Assembly: GCA_036245805.1 (NCBI GenBank)
Contig: BTRK01000006.1
Coordinates: 26,382,365-26,446,364 of the forward strand
Direction: 5' to 3'
Origin: Pristionchus mayeri
Lineage: Eukaryota; Nematoda; Chromadorea; Rhabditida; Neodiplogasteridae
DNA: 64,000 nucleotides
In this document: positions 46,201 through 56,790 of the stretch, piece after piece
Position numbering within the stretch: position 1 is the first letter of the stretch
How the letters are laid out: each line of letters opens with the position of its first letter
The notes under the pieces: generated by a model
The model's database searches: none
What the model was told of the DNA's origin: nothing
Seen by the model: only the letters and a program-made list of their open reading frames with translations
Translations under genes and position numbers: made by a program

Positions 46201-47126
46201 TAGGGACAGCAGCCGTGTTTATGAATGAGCAGAACAATTAACAAATTGGTGTGCAAATGGAAGCTTACCCTACCCCATTTCGACTTTTCACTTTAGTTTT
46301 TCAAAAATAATGTAAAATAATAAGTAAAACAATAATATGTGTTGATAAAGAAGCCGACGTTTTGAGTCCAAGCAGAGCGCATCACAAGTCACTTTCATAC
46401 TCAATTTATCGCAAACTGAAATCCGATAAAATATTTCAGCACCGGTCATATGAATTAATTAATTTCTTATTAATGTTTAACCCGCCCTAAAAAATGCGAT
46501 ATATCACCATTCCTAACCAAAAACACCCAAAAATATCTCGGTGTTTCAGAATCGTCAAGTAAGTGCAAGGATTACGGTAACATCTAAGTAAAATAGCATT
46601 TTCTATAAAAGCGCTACCAGTATATTTTTTGTTTTCTAGTATGTGGTGTAAAACAGGGTTTATCGCAATATAGCCAAAAATCTCGAATGTACTAGTAGCG
46701 GTTTTAAAGAAAAAGCAAAAAATGTATTTTCACAACGGTAAAAAGCCCAACTTTGACGGCCTCATTCTCTAATATCTTATATTTTTATTTATTTTTATTG
46801 TGAAAACAATTTTTTGTGATTGATAATCTACTCAAACTGAGATAATGAAGCTTGGACACTTAATTCTGAAAACATGCTTATTTTCGATCGCTTCGTGCGT
46901 CTTCATTTCTACAGCATGCACCTTCTTGCCATGCTTGTTGCACTTTCATTATATCTTTATATTCATTCCAGTCAATAAAATAGTTTGAAAATCACATTAA
47001 ATATTTTTAAAAAATGTTTTAAAATATTGAAAGAATTTGGCTTGAAAATTACGGTAGTTTGAAAGCAAAAGCGTCAGAAGGAGGCAACCAATATTCCGTA
47101 CTCAAAAATTCGGGCTGCCGTCCCTA
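46201..47126. mobile_element. outer MITE of right arm
   Basis: TAGGGACAGCAGCCG to GGGCTGCCGTCCCTA. Same length as its mirror 28,396-29,321 but with scattered substitutions. Preceded by CACGCACG and followed by CGTGCGTG. Confidence 0.88.
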
Positions 47127-47134
47127 CGTGCGTG

Positions 47135-47261
47135 TAGAATAAACAAAATGCTAACGTTGATTTAAATTTGCGCCGGCGGTGAGGTTTACCACTGAAAATT
47201 TGACCTTTTTCCGGTTTCCACATATGACTTTCCGGTTTCGGTGGTACCGCGGTGGTCCCTA
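47135..47261. repeat. short TAGGGACCACCG element end
   Basis: Ends ACCGCGGTGGTCCCTA on the + strand and contains CCGGTTTCGGTGGTACC, so it is a fragment or very small member of the TAGGGACCACCG family. It abuts the right CGTGCGTG octamer and the start of the farnesyltransferase gene. Confidence 0.6.
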
Positions 47262-47320
47262 TTTTTTTATTTGCATTCCTGTTCATCCTTTATTTTATTT
47301 GATGATTTTTTTGTTTTTAG

Positions 47321-50300
47321 ATGTCAACAGATCGCATTTCGGCATTCTTTCGGTCATTTGACAGACGATTCGAAGTTCAGGAAGATGGTCTTCCTACGAA
47401 AACAACTGATGAACAAGTGAAAGAAAATTAATTAATTTTCGACTTAAATGTTCTAGATAAAAGTCGAGTGCGAAGTATCATCTATTGTGGCTCAGTTCAT
47501 ATCAACTCGAGCCGAATTAGAGAAGTCACCTCATTTTAATCGCGAAATGCACATTGCCTTTATCATGTCATCTTTAAAGCAACTGCCTACAAGTTATCAG
47601 GTTGTTTCTGTAGGATGTTGTATATTTCATTCGTTTTCAAGTTCAGGGTCTGGATGCTTCACGACCCTGGTTGTGTTACTGGGGAGTTCACTCTCTGAAT
47701 ATTCTCGGCTATCAAATATCTGCCGAGATGAAATCGGAGATTGTGACATTTCTCAAAACTTGTGTCCATCCCGATGGCGGATATGGAGGTTGGATTGTGC
47801 TTGTTCTACATTATAGTATCGTTACAACCTCCTTTTATGCGGTCCCGGTCAACTTGGACATCTTGCAACTACGTACGCAGCGGTTCTTTGTCTAATCTCA
47901 CTTGGAACTCAAGAAGCATTTGATTCCATCGATCGGTTTGCGAATTCTCTTGAAGGAACGATATGTTTATGAGGCCGTTTGCCTAAGAATCGAGCAAGGG
48001 TCAGCATAGAACAAAAATCGTGATTTTCTGTGGATATGTATTTTGGGGTAGTTGAAGGTGCTGAAAACAATGGACACATTCATTTCTCACTCCAATCTTA
48101 AAAGCCCTATGGAGAAGTTCAACGAAATTCTAGATTCTGAATGCTCTCATCACGACGGTTCATCGGTGTAAATTGCTAATCTCTGAGTTGTGTCTACGAA
48201 AAGTTGATTTTTTAAAAATTAATAGTTCATGAAAAATGAAGTAGACATGCGTGACCAGCCTAAAATTATACCTCGGGAACCTTAATCGCGTAAATTTAGC
48301 ACCTTTCGATTATGAGATATACGTAAAAACGCGTTTTCGACGTGACGCCGTCTTATGCCAACGGCAACTCTGGGGACAAAATGAATGTGCCCACCGTTTT
48401 CAGCACCTTTAATAACCACAAAACATTTTAGTTACGAGTTACGGAGAATTGCGATTTTTGAGCTTTGCTAGATCTCCGAATCTGCTCGATTCGTAGGCAG
48501 ACAGCTTCTTATAGTGATGCGATGTACAAGTTCCTGGTAGCTCGCCATCAGTCCTCTGGTGCGTATACGATGCATCTCGGAGGAGAGGTAGTGTCTATTC
48601 CATGCACTCACAAGGGAATCCTCTGATTCCTGTCCTTTCCATAATTTAAAATTATGGAAAATGATTTATTCCCGACAAATTTGTCTCCCATGGATATCCC
48701 AAGTCACTTTTCAGAAAGTGCATACGGGCACCCGGAGCCGCGAAATCGTTACCTAAAATTTAACGGACCCGTTAAACCGTTATTTTTTTAACGGATTCAA
48801 ATTCCGTTAAAATCGATAAAAATGTGCATAATTAGGTAAAACCATGTTTTTATAACGGTATGTAATTATGCATTAGTAGATCAAAACAAATTACCTAGAA
48901 ACTACGCAAAAATAGTGAATTGTAATGTAACTAGTCAAATTCAGAAAGGACTGTTCTTCGCATATCACGCCTATCACGAGAATCGAGCTGAATTTGCCAG
49001 TCATGGGAATGGAGGAAAATCGCGAATTGAGTTCTATCCAGTTTTGACCATCCTAAGGCATGCCTGAGTGACCCCCGACATCTTGTTGTGCATACTTAAT
49101 TTTGGAGCTCCCTACGTAAGGTGGGATTACGGCAACTCTCACTTTGAGAGCTGTTTTCTTGATTATGGTGAAAGATAGAGCAAAATTGACCTCTGAATGA
49201 CCCCGGCTCATATTTTGAGCTCTATCGATCTATTTAAACCAATTTCTCTGAATCCGATTTTGAACGACGGTACGTTGTAGGTCAATTTTCTCAAAAATGT
49301 AGGTGCAGTAGCAGCTCAAATTTCTTCAATCAATGCAGCTCGTAGAGATCTTTCCAATGAGTGGTTTACCAAAAAAATACAAGCACGGTGGTGAAACTTT
49401 AGCCCCTTTTACGTTTTTTGACCATTTGAAATCACTCCATTCCTCGCCACACCGCGCGTTTTTGAGAGCGCAGAGTGAAATGATCCCATTGTCCCTCACT
49501 CACCCCATTGTCCTAACTCCTCCCTCACTCCCAAAAGACGCGCGGTGTGGCGAGGAATGGAGTGACTTCAAATGGTCAAAAAACGTAAAAGGGGCGAAAG
49601 TTTCACCACCGTGCTCGTATTTTGTTGACAAACCACTCATTGGAAAGCTCTCTACGAGCTGCATTGATTGAAGAAATTTGAGCTGCTACTGTACCTACAT
49701 TTTTGAGAAAATTGACCTACACCGTACCGTCTATCAAAATCGGATTCAGAGAAACTGGTTTAAATAGATCGATTGAGCTCAAAAAATGAGCCGGGGTCAT
49801 TCAGAGGTCAATTTTGCTCTATCTTTCACCGTTATCGAGAATTCGGATCTTGAAGTAGGTGATGTCGAATTGCTACCCGGTGTAGGAAGCTCCAAAATGA
49901 AGTCTGCACAATAAGACTTCGGGGTTCACTCAGGCATGCCTTAAGATGTCTAAAACCGGTTAGAGCCAAATTCACCATTCCCACACCCAGCTCGATTTTC
50001 TCATGAGAGGCGTGATATATATTGGGCAAAATTCAAATTCGAAAAAAAATTTCAACGGATTTAACGGATTCTGTTAAAAAATAATTAAACAGATGACACC
50101 CGTAAAAAACGCTAAATCCGTTAATGTTCAAGCCCATCTCTGTTAGATACTCTTTCAACGCAAAATTTACCATAGCTGAAAGCGAGTACTTCACCCATTA
50201 CTACACACTATCTGACAAAATCGAAATAGACTTGGAATAGACCCAAATTCGAATTCCTTTCGACTTTACCAATTGATAGTACTCGACGGGCGAAATCGTC

Positions 50301-53300
50301 AAGCATCGCCAGAATTTCGATCCGCGTCCGCAAGCGCGGATTTTTGAAAAATAACTACGGTAGCTCAACATTTTTAAATCGACTCCTATCGCTTTCGCGG
50401 TAGGGGCGTGCATTAAATGAATGCAATTCCCCAGAAATTTGTCAACACTCCCCTACATATTATTTATGTTTTACTTTCTGCTTGAGCCGATACATACTGC
50501 TACTGCAGTGCTGCAATACTGCGATACTGCAGCAGAAAGGCGCGAATTCAAATTTCCTGGAAGTCAGGTTAAATGAATTTTGAATGATTTATCACGGGTC
50601 TTCTGAGAGATCGCAGGTGGCGTTTGACAAACTGTTCAAATTGCTCCGATATTGATCCCACTTCCGTGGCGGATGTACCCACGGCCCAGAAATATTGAGT
50701 TAACTTTTTGGGGCCGGGAATTCAAAAGTGCCTAAAATCCGGCTCTGGGAATATTGAAAATTCAAAAATTCATATCATCTTTCAACTTTGAGCTAATGAG
50801 TCGATAAAACAACCGAAATTACGGGCATGACGAGGTGAACAAATTATATGTTGAAAGCTTTTGGCTGGGATAAATATAAAACTATGATAATTGCGATTTT
50901 CCATTTTTTGGGTATGCAATTTGCTCGTCGTGAAAAAAATCGTTCCACGTAACACCGAGATATCGTCAGATTTGAACTCTACGTCTTCCCCCCCCCCCCC
51001 CGATAAATTGTTTTCGTTCAATTTAGTGGAAGTATTTTTGTGCAATTTTGGGTCAAACCTTCTGAATCTTGTGTTTTGGAGCAAAATCGAAATTTTCACG
51101 TTCTCAAATTTAAGTAATTATCGCTCGGGAATATCTTTCCTTTCTGTTTTTAATGTTTCCTGACCTATTTGTACCAATTTCCATCGAAAAAACCGAAGAT
51201 TTCAATACTTCATAAAATCAAGAAATTTGAGAAATTTGATGATTTTTTTTCACATTTCATGTTTTTTTAAAGTATTGAAATCTTCGGTTTTTTTCGATGG
51301 AAATTGGTATAAATAGGTCAGGAAACGTTAAAAACAGAAAGGAGAGATATCGCCGAGCGATAATTACTTAAATTTGAGAACGTGAAAATTTCGATTTTGC
51401 TCCAAAACACAAGATTCAGAATGTTTGACCCAAAATTGCACAAAAATACCTCCACTAAATTGAACGAAAACAATTTATCCGGGGGTAAAAAAGGGCGTAG
51501 AGTTCAAATCTGACGATATCTCGGTGTTACATGGAACGATTTTTTCACAACGAGCAAATTTCCAGCAAACTTCAAACCCAAAAAATGGAAAATCACAATT
51601 ATCATAGTTTTATATTTATCCCAGCCAAAAGTCTTCAAGATATAAATTGTTCATCTCGCCATGCCGGTCATTTCTGTTTTTTGACCGACTCATTAGCTCA
51701 AAGTTGAAGGATGATATGAATTTTTGAATTTTCAATATTCCCAGAGCCGGGTTTTAGGCACTTTTGAATTCCCGGCCCCAAAAAGTTAACTAAATATTTC
51801 TGGGCCGTGGGCACATCCGCCACGAAAGTGGGATCAATATCGGAGCAATTTGAACAGTTTGTCAAACAGGGATCTTGGATTCATGCAATCTCTCAGAAGG
51901 CACGTGTTATGGTGTAATTTTTGGGTCACGGTAAGTGAGTGCAAACAGGGAACGACTTTTCCCAATTGGTGTAACTTACAATTAGTCTAAAATCGAAACT
52001 TACAATTTTATTAAATGTAACTTACAATTAGTCTAAAATTTTACACTATGTTACCACGCAGCGGGAAAAGTCGTCCAACCCTTGCACTCACTCTCCGTAA
52101 CCAAAAAGCTGTGGCCAAACGCATTATCCACAATCCCACAACACGATGGTGGAATTCGTGTGGGTTAAGTATTCGCTCTCCGCAATGGGAAATTTCACGT
52201 TGAAAGAGTAGGTCACGACTTCGGTCACAATTTCTGGTGCCCGTTTGCACTTTCTAAGAAGTGACTTGGGATGTTCGTAGGACACAATTTTGTCGGGTAA
52301 AATTCATTTTCCTATTTTTTAAATTATGGGATGACCATTTTCTTGCCAGAATCTTAAATACTCAAATTGATTATTAACGACGACGTTCTAGGAAGATATT
52401 CGAGCTCCTTATCTAGCCCTTGTCACCGCATCACTTCTCAGGATCATGGACTGCAAACTGACTGATTTGGTAGCGGAATGGATTATGAGGTCATTAGATC
52501 TTTCTCTCGTACTAAATCGTTTAACAAGCTCGCCTAAGAAAAACCAAAACTCTAGAACAAAAAGATACAGTGAAAGACCTCGGTTTTGTTATTCAGGAAA
52601 ATCTCTCCTTTTCAGACCATTGCCCTACCGTATCCAATAAGGGCAAAACTGCCTGTCACAGTATCCTCAGAGCCTTACGAACCAAAAATATAGAACTACT
52701 CGTCAAAACGTACTCGATGTACTTTAGCACGATTTTAGAAAGTGCTTCATCCGTCTTCAACCCTTAACCCCTATCCCAAAAAACCCTCAACCCCTATCCC
52801 AAAATTGCAATTTTATATTTTTATTATTCAGATATGGACTTATACTTGCATAATCAGCAATAAAATTCCAGGGAAACATATCTCGCAAGAGCAGCAATAA
52901 TTATTTTTTAGCTCCAAAAACGGGTTTTCTAACACATCTTTTTGATCTTTGATCTTTGACCTTTGGTCAAACATGAAAGTTGTTCAGAACAATTCCGCGA
53001 TCATTTTGAGCCCAATAATATCGCTGTAGCTCATCTGGGAGCTTAGATACAGTAGAGCCAGGTGCAAAACCGGAAATTTCCTAAAAGCCGGCTCTGGGAC
53101 CAATGACCTGTACCAATCAAAATATTTTCCCAAGTATATTCACTTACCATACATAATGACAAAATAATGTCTTGTCGCCTTGCGCATTCTTGCCACTGTC
53201 CCGATTTCGAGCATTCTCCCGTTGAGAGCGAGAGTGAGGTTTTTAGATAAAAATTCAGCGCAGAGTTAAGATATCGTTTTAAATTTAAAAAATCATGGTC

Positions 53301-54301
53301 TTATTCAGACTCTTATGGTTGCTTTAGGCACAGCAATTACTTAGTGTGACGATTTTGGCAGAACGCCTCGCGGTCTCTGTGTGCCAATATTCCTTCGTTT
53401 GCTAGTTTCACCGTAGAAATGAAATGGATATGCGCAAGCAGCATTGAATTCTACCCCGTTGCATCACATAGATGTAAGACCTTCAAGTACTCTGAAATTA
53501 TTTAAGAAAAAATGTTGTCGGCGTAGCGCCATCTGGAGCCATCGAAGGTTCTGCGTACAAAATTAGTGCGCACATCGTTTTCTTCCGCTCATCCCGATAT
53601 GTACAGCTGTACAGTTTAGATTTTTAATTGTGACAGCTGTTATACGATTCTTTGACGAACGGCCTCATATATTTTTTCAGCTGCCAGACTTTCGAAGGAG
53701 GCTTCGGCGGTGAGCCTGGCGCTGAGGCTCATGGAGGGTATGCTTTAAGCATATTGAATAAGTATTACGAAACCGTCCGTGAGATACGTCTGGGCGGGGA
53801 GTCGCGGATGGCAAAACAATAGATTTCGATTATATTTGTTCTTGAAGTATGGGACCAAATGTAGGAGGACAGATATCAGTTAGGATTTTTTGGCACTTAT
53901 GCAGTTGAGGGACAAGGAGAATTTTTCTTTCGAAAAGTTCATATTATTTAAAATTTATGGAATTTTCGCATAATTTTTAACATTCCCATGATATCCTATT
54001 TCGGCTCGAACTTGACAATATATTGATTGCAGATATACGTTCTGCGGATTCGCCTGTCTATGCCTTCTGGACAGAGCGAAAGTGGTTGATCTGCAAGCCT
54101 TGCTCAGGTGAACCCCCCCCCCCTCCTGTTGTTGCTATGCAGGTACATTACAGATGGCTCGTGCGAAAGCAAATGAGATTTGAAGGAGGTTTCCAGGTTA
54201 GATATTCCTAATGCTGGAACATATATAATTCACCCTTCTCAGGGTCGTACGAACAAGCATGTGGATGGGTGCTACTCTTTCTGGCAGGGAGCTGTTTTTA
54301 G
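47321..54301 (+). CDS. protein farnesyltransferase beta subunit, 3' incomplete
   Basis: Exons at 47,321-47,416, 47,457-47,600, 47,647-47,788, about 47,839-47,935, 48,497-48,587, 52,392-52,489, 53,681-53,737, 54,033-54,107, 54,154-54,196 and 54,243-54,301 give an ordered match to FNTB. Landmarks: GLDASRPWLCYWGVHSLNI, VHPDGGYG, GPGQLGHLATTYAAV, YTMHLGGE, CQTFEGGFGGEPGAEAHG, YTFCGFACLCLLDRAKVVD, WLVRKQMRFEGGFQ and NKHVDGCYSFWQGAVF. These are the prenyltransferase alpha-alpha barrel repeats; VDGCYSF supplies the zinc ligands D and C. The enzyme, with its alpha subunit, farnesylates CaaX proteins in the cytosol. ATG follows TTTTTAG directly. Two problems: exon 4 has no AG acceptor (sequence reads TTTTATGC before GGTCCCGG), and the C-terminal exons with the zinc-ligand His were not found before the LTR element at 56,559. 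It may be decaying or the end may lie farther right. Introns 5 and 6 hold foldbacks and a retroelement fragment. Confidence 0.85.
48740..50150. mobile_element. foldback element 4 in an FNTB intron
   Basis: Arms of about 530 bp (roughly 48,950-49,470 and 49,505-50,035) mirror around a loop near 49,490. Blocks such as GCACGGTGGTGAAACTTTAG and CTCCATTCCTCGCCACACCG reappear inverted. AACGGATTT-type words lie outside both arms and may be the outer ends. No transposase. Confidence 0.8.
50611..51870. mobile_element. foldback element 5 in the same FNTB intron
   Basis: Arms of about 615 bp mirror around a centre near 51,240. Shared words include CGTTTGACAAACTGTTCAAA / complement and CCCGGCCCCAAAAAGTTAAC. 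The left arm contains a C14 tract (50,988-51,001) that is not matched in length on the right. Confidence 0.85.
51970..52039. repeat. short direct repeat, period 46 bp
   Basis: TGTAACTTACAATTAGTCTA occurs at about 51,970 and 52,016, with a partial third copy between them. Confidence 0.7.
52541..52766 (+). pseudogene. non-LTR retrotransposon fragment (reverse-transcriptase C-terminal part)
   Basis: The frame reads VKDLGFVIQENLSFSDHC, then KTACHSILRAL and VKTYSMYFSTILESASSVFN before a stop. The pattern (D-LG-x-I, L-x-F-x-x-H-C, then L-x-x-x-Y-x-x-x-x-x-x-P/S-x-L-E-x-A-S-x-V-x-N-P) is typical of the segment after the reverse transcriptase of Jockey/RTE-like elements. Only about 70 codons remain, inside the FNTB intron between 52,489 and 53,681. 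Sense orientation to the gene. Confidence 0.78.
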
Positions 54302-55594
54302 GTACTCCACGATGGGTGAATACTCACATGGGCTTGGTCGGAAGTCACATTTCCCACACCCTTTCTTTTTTTGGGGGGGGGGGGTAGGTTACTAGTAGAG
54401 AAGGACATCCCAAACCGCTTTTCAAAAGTTGCAAAATGCTTCTGTGTTCGAAGAAGTCGTCAAACATTTTAGCACGCGCGATGCCTCGCGACTTTACCTG
54501 CCTAGTTAGAGCTCATACCAGCAGCAGCGATGGTGTAGTGGGTAAAGGATAGGAAGTATGTGAACTCCCCCCCCCCCCCCCCCCCCCTCTTGGACTCACC
54601 CCCTTGTGGCGTGGTTAAGTACCTAGCCTTAAGCAACCAAACTTCGAGGCTAAGCAGTCTAAGCAAAACTCTATGCAACATTATCCTAAGCTTGAGCAGT
54701 GTAAGTAAGGTTCTAAGCAACCTTATGGGATTTTTCCATTCAATTCGTAATTCAGAGATCTACAGGAAAGTCCTTCTAGGAAAGTGCCGAAATTTTTGTC
54801 TGAAGTGAAAATATCGATTTCCGACGTTAGATGGCATCTGATTGAAAAATTCCCCAGAGTAAAAAAGCCTTAGAAGTTGTGAAGGAATGCAGTGCCCCTG
54901 CCCGCACGGATACGGATAGAAATTCTGGCAATGCTCGTCGAGTGCTACCTATTGGTGAAGTAGGAAGGAATTCGAATTTTCGGTCTGTGCCAAGTCTATT
55001 TCGATTCTGTCAGGTAGAGTGTGATTGGTCCCAGAGCCGGCATTTAGGCATTTCCCGGGTTTGCACCAGGTTATTCTGTATCTCAGCCATAGGTGAGCAG
55101 GGATTGCTGCTGACTTTCAAAATCCGGGAGGGTGTCCATTAGTTTAACCACAAAACCGGCAGGGTTCACTGTAACAAGTACGACGTATACTATACGAAAA
55201 CCGGGAGGGTCTTGTTGCTAGCAGCAGTGGTGCCCACATTTGATCTCAGCTCACATGTGAGATAGAAAGGTGATTTTTAGCTGTGTTGAAAACTTTTCCA
55301 TGGAAAAACAAATGAAGATGTTTCCGCGAAATCATAAAAAAATTTTCACCATCATGCAGGAAACTTTTTTATCCCATAAGATAAAAGAATAATCTTCCAC
55401 ATGTAAAGGATAAATATTGGTGAAGGAAATACCCCATATTTCTCGATATTCGGCATCGAACAAGGTGATGTGATGTATAATCAAGTATTCTCCCCATTGC
55501 GCTTAAATTCATTTTTCATTAATAAATGTCTGTGATTTTATATGCTTAGGGATTTAGTTTCTGCTGAAAAGAACCCAGAGTTTTTTTCACAACA
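54302..55594. other. no recognisable gene; possible site of missing FNTB exons
   Basis: Contains G12 (54,373-54,384) and C21 (54,567-54,587) tracts and a short stretch with repeated CTAAGCA words (about 54,630-54,720). I searched by eye for the expected prenyltransferase C-terminus and did not find it. Confidence 0.45.
54567..54587 (+). repeat. C21 homopolymer tract
   Basis: Twenty-one consecutive C. Shorter G/C runs lie nearby at 54,113-54,123 (C11) and 54,373-54,384 (G12). Confidence 0.92.
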
Positions 55595-56516
55595 AGGGAC
55601 CACCAAACCGGAAAATAAAAAAAATGAAAACCGGGAAAAATTCTCTGCACTTTCGACGTTTCCTAATTGCCCGCAAATTCAAATTTACAACGCAAAAATC
55701 ACATTTTGAAAAATATTTTCAAAAATCTATGTTCTAGAAAAGTCCAGGACTCCTCAGTTCTCCTCAGTTCCTCAGGACTCCTCAGTTTTCTCTTATTATG
55801 AAGTTCATTTAAAATAGAAGAGATTTTGTGAAAAAAACAAAATTCTGGCGCGCAAAAATTTTCAATTATAATTGTCAACTTATTAACTTCAAGATGTTAT
55901 GCATATTTAATTCGATTTCGTGAAAAGGAATGGATGCGACTCCACGATTTCTACATATTGTGAGCTCCCTCTCATCGCGCAGCTGCCAGTTGAAAACGAA
56001 AAAAATCTGGTTCGCCTGAACCTGATAAACTTCGCACAAACATTGTCCGGATTACTGTTCGCTAAACTTATTCGAAGGGTACTGTAACATATAAGGAGTG
56101 CTTGTAACTCATTTCCACATTCAACAACTAGTTTGCGCGTTTTGCAAGAATCTTCGCTTCTTTCAATTTTTACACAAATTTTTAAAAATTCATAACAATT
56201 CAATAAAAATTAAGAGAGCAGCTATTGCGACTTAAATTGGTCAATGGAAGCCAATATTAGCCCCTGACAGTCGTAAAAGCTGATTTTAATTTTTTATTGA
56301 ATTGTTATGAATTTTTAAAAATTTGTGTAAAAATTGAACGAAGCGAAAATCTTTGCAAAACACCCAAACTAGTTGTTGAATGTGGAAATGAGTTACAAGC
56401 ACGCCTTATATCAAATCGAACTTTACTAAGTACTCAGTTTTCACATGAAGCTCTAATGTCAATGTCGTTGACACGGTATAAATGTTCAATAATTTTGAAA
56501 AAAATTAGACAGTGAC
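55594..56516. mobile_element. TAGGGACCACC-family relic with internal inverted repeat
   Basis: Starts AAGGGACCACCAAACCGG, like the ends at 29,884 and 26,329, followed by similar subterminal sequence (GACGTTTCCTAATTG). Inside, 56,090-56,203 and 56,297-56,412 form an inverted repeat that yields a mirrored reading MNCYEFLKICVKIERSE. The right boundary, near TGACCACC at 56,512, is uncertain. Confidence 0.55.
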
Positions 56517-56558
56517 CACCAAGAGAACGCTGAATTTAACCACTAATTTTTTTGTTAT

Positions 56559-56790
56559 TGTTGTATACTTGCGTACACTTTGTAGTGGAGAGAAGTATTT
56601 AGAGCTTTATTGTCGATTGGAGAGAAGAAATACAAACCGCAACTCGCGGCGAGAAGTAAGACAAGTGACGAAATTAGGGAGCGAGGGCGGAATAGCAAAA
56701 TAGAGGGTGTATGGTGGAGAGCGAGATTTATAATACGGTAAGTACACCACACCCTAAAATACGGATGGCTTTGCGGCTTTGGTATAACTT
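56559..56790 (-). repeat. 3' LTR
   Basis: TGTTGTATACTTGCG to GGTATAACTT on the + strand. The pol reading frame runs into it. Confidence 0.92.

Larger units (their letters stand above)
28396..47126. mobile_element. 18.7-kb palindromic element with 8-bp flanking repeat
   Basis: Every mirrored landmark in this span sums to 75,522, so the arms carry no net insertion or deletion relative to each other. Arms run 28,396-37,004 and 38,518-47,126 around a 1.5-kb loop. The inner 7.67 kb of each arm (from 29,330 / to 46,192) looks identical, whereas the outer 926 bp differ at several bases. Both ends are TAGGGAC-type, and CGTGCGTG follows in direct orientation at 28,388-28,395 and 47,127-47,134, as expected for one 8-bp insertion event. 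Each arm carries a complete mirrored gene. Family knowledge: TAGGG termini with 8-bp duplications indicate hAT-like elements. Alternative: an inverted duplication made by repair, whose flanking octamers match because the site was already used. Confidence 0.85.

Noticed and set aside
28396..47126. The giant palindrome as a pure assembly artefact
   Set aside because: Outer arms differ at several bases, and the loop and octamer flanks are consistent with insertion. I could not exclude it for the identical inner part, so it is listed as a check instead.
54143..54153. Frameshift in the FNTB exon starting at 54,143
   Set aside because: Using the acceptor ATTACAG ending at 54,153 restores the frame (R-WLVRKQMRFEGG), so no lesion is needed.
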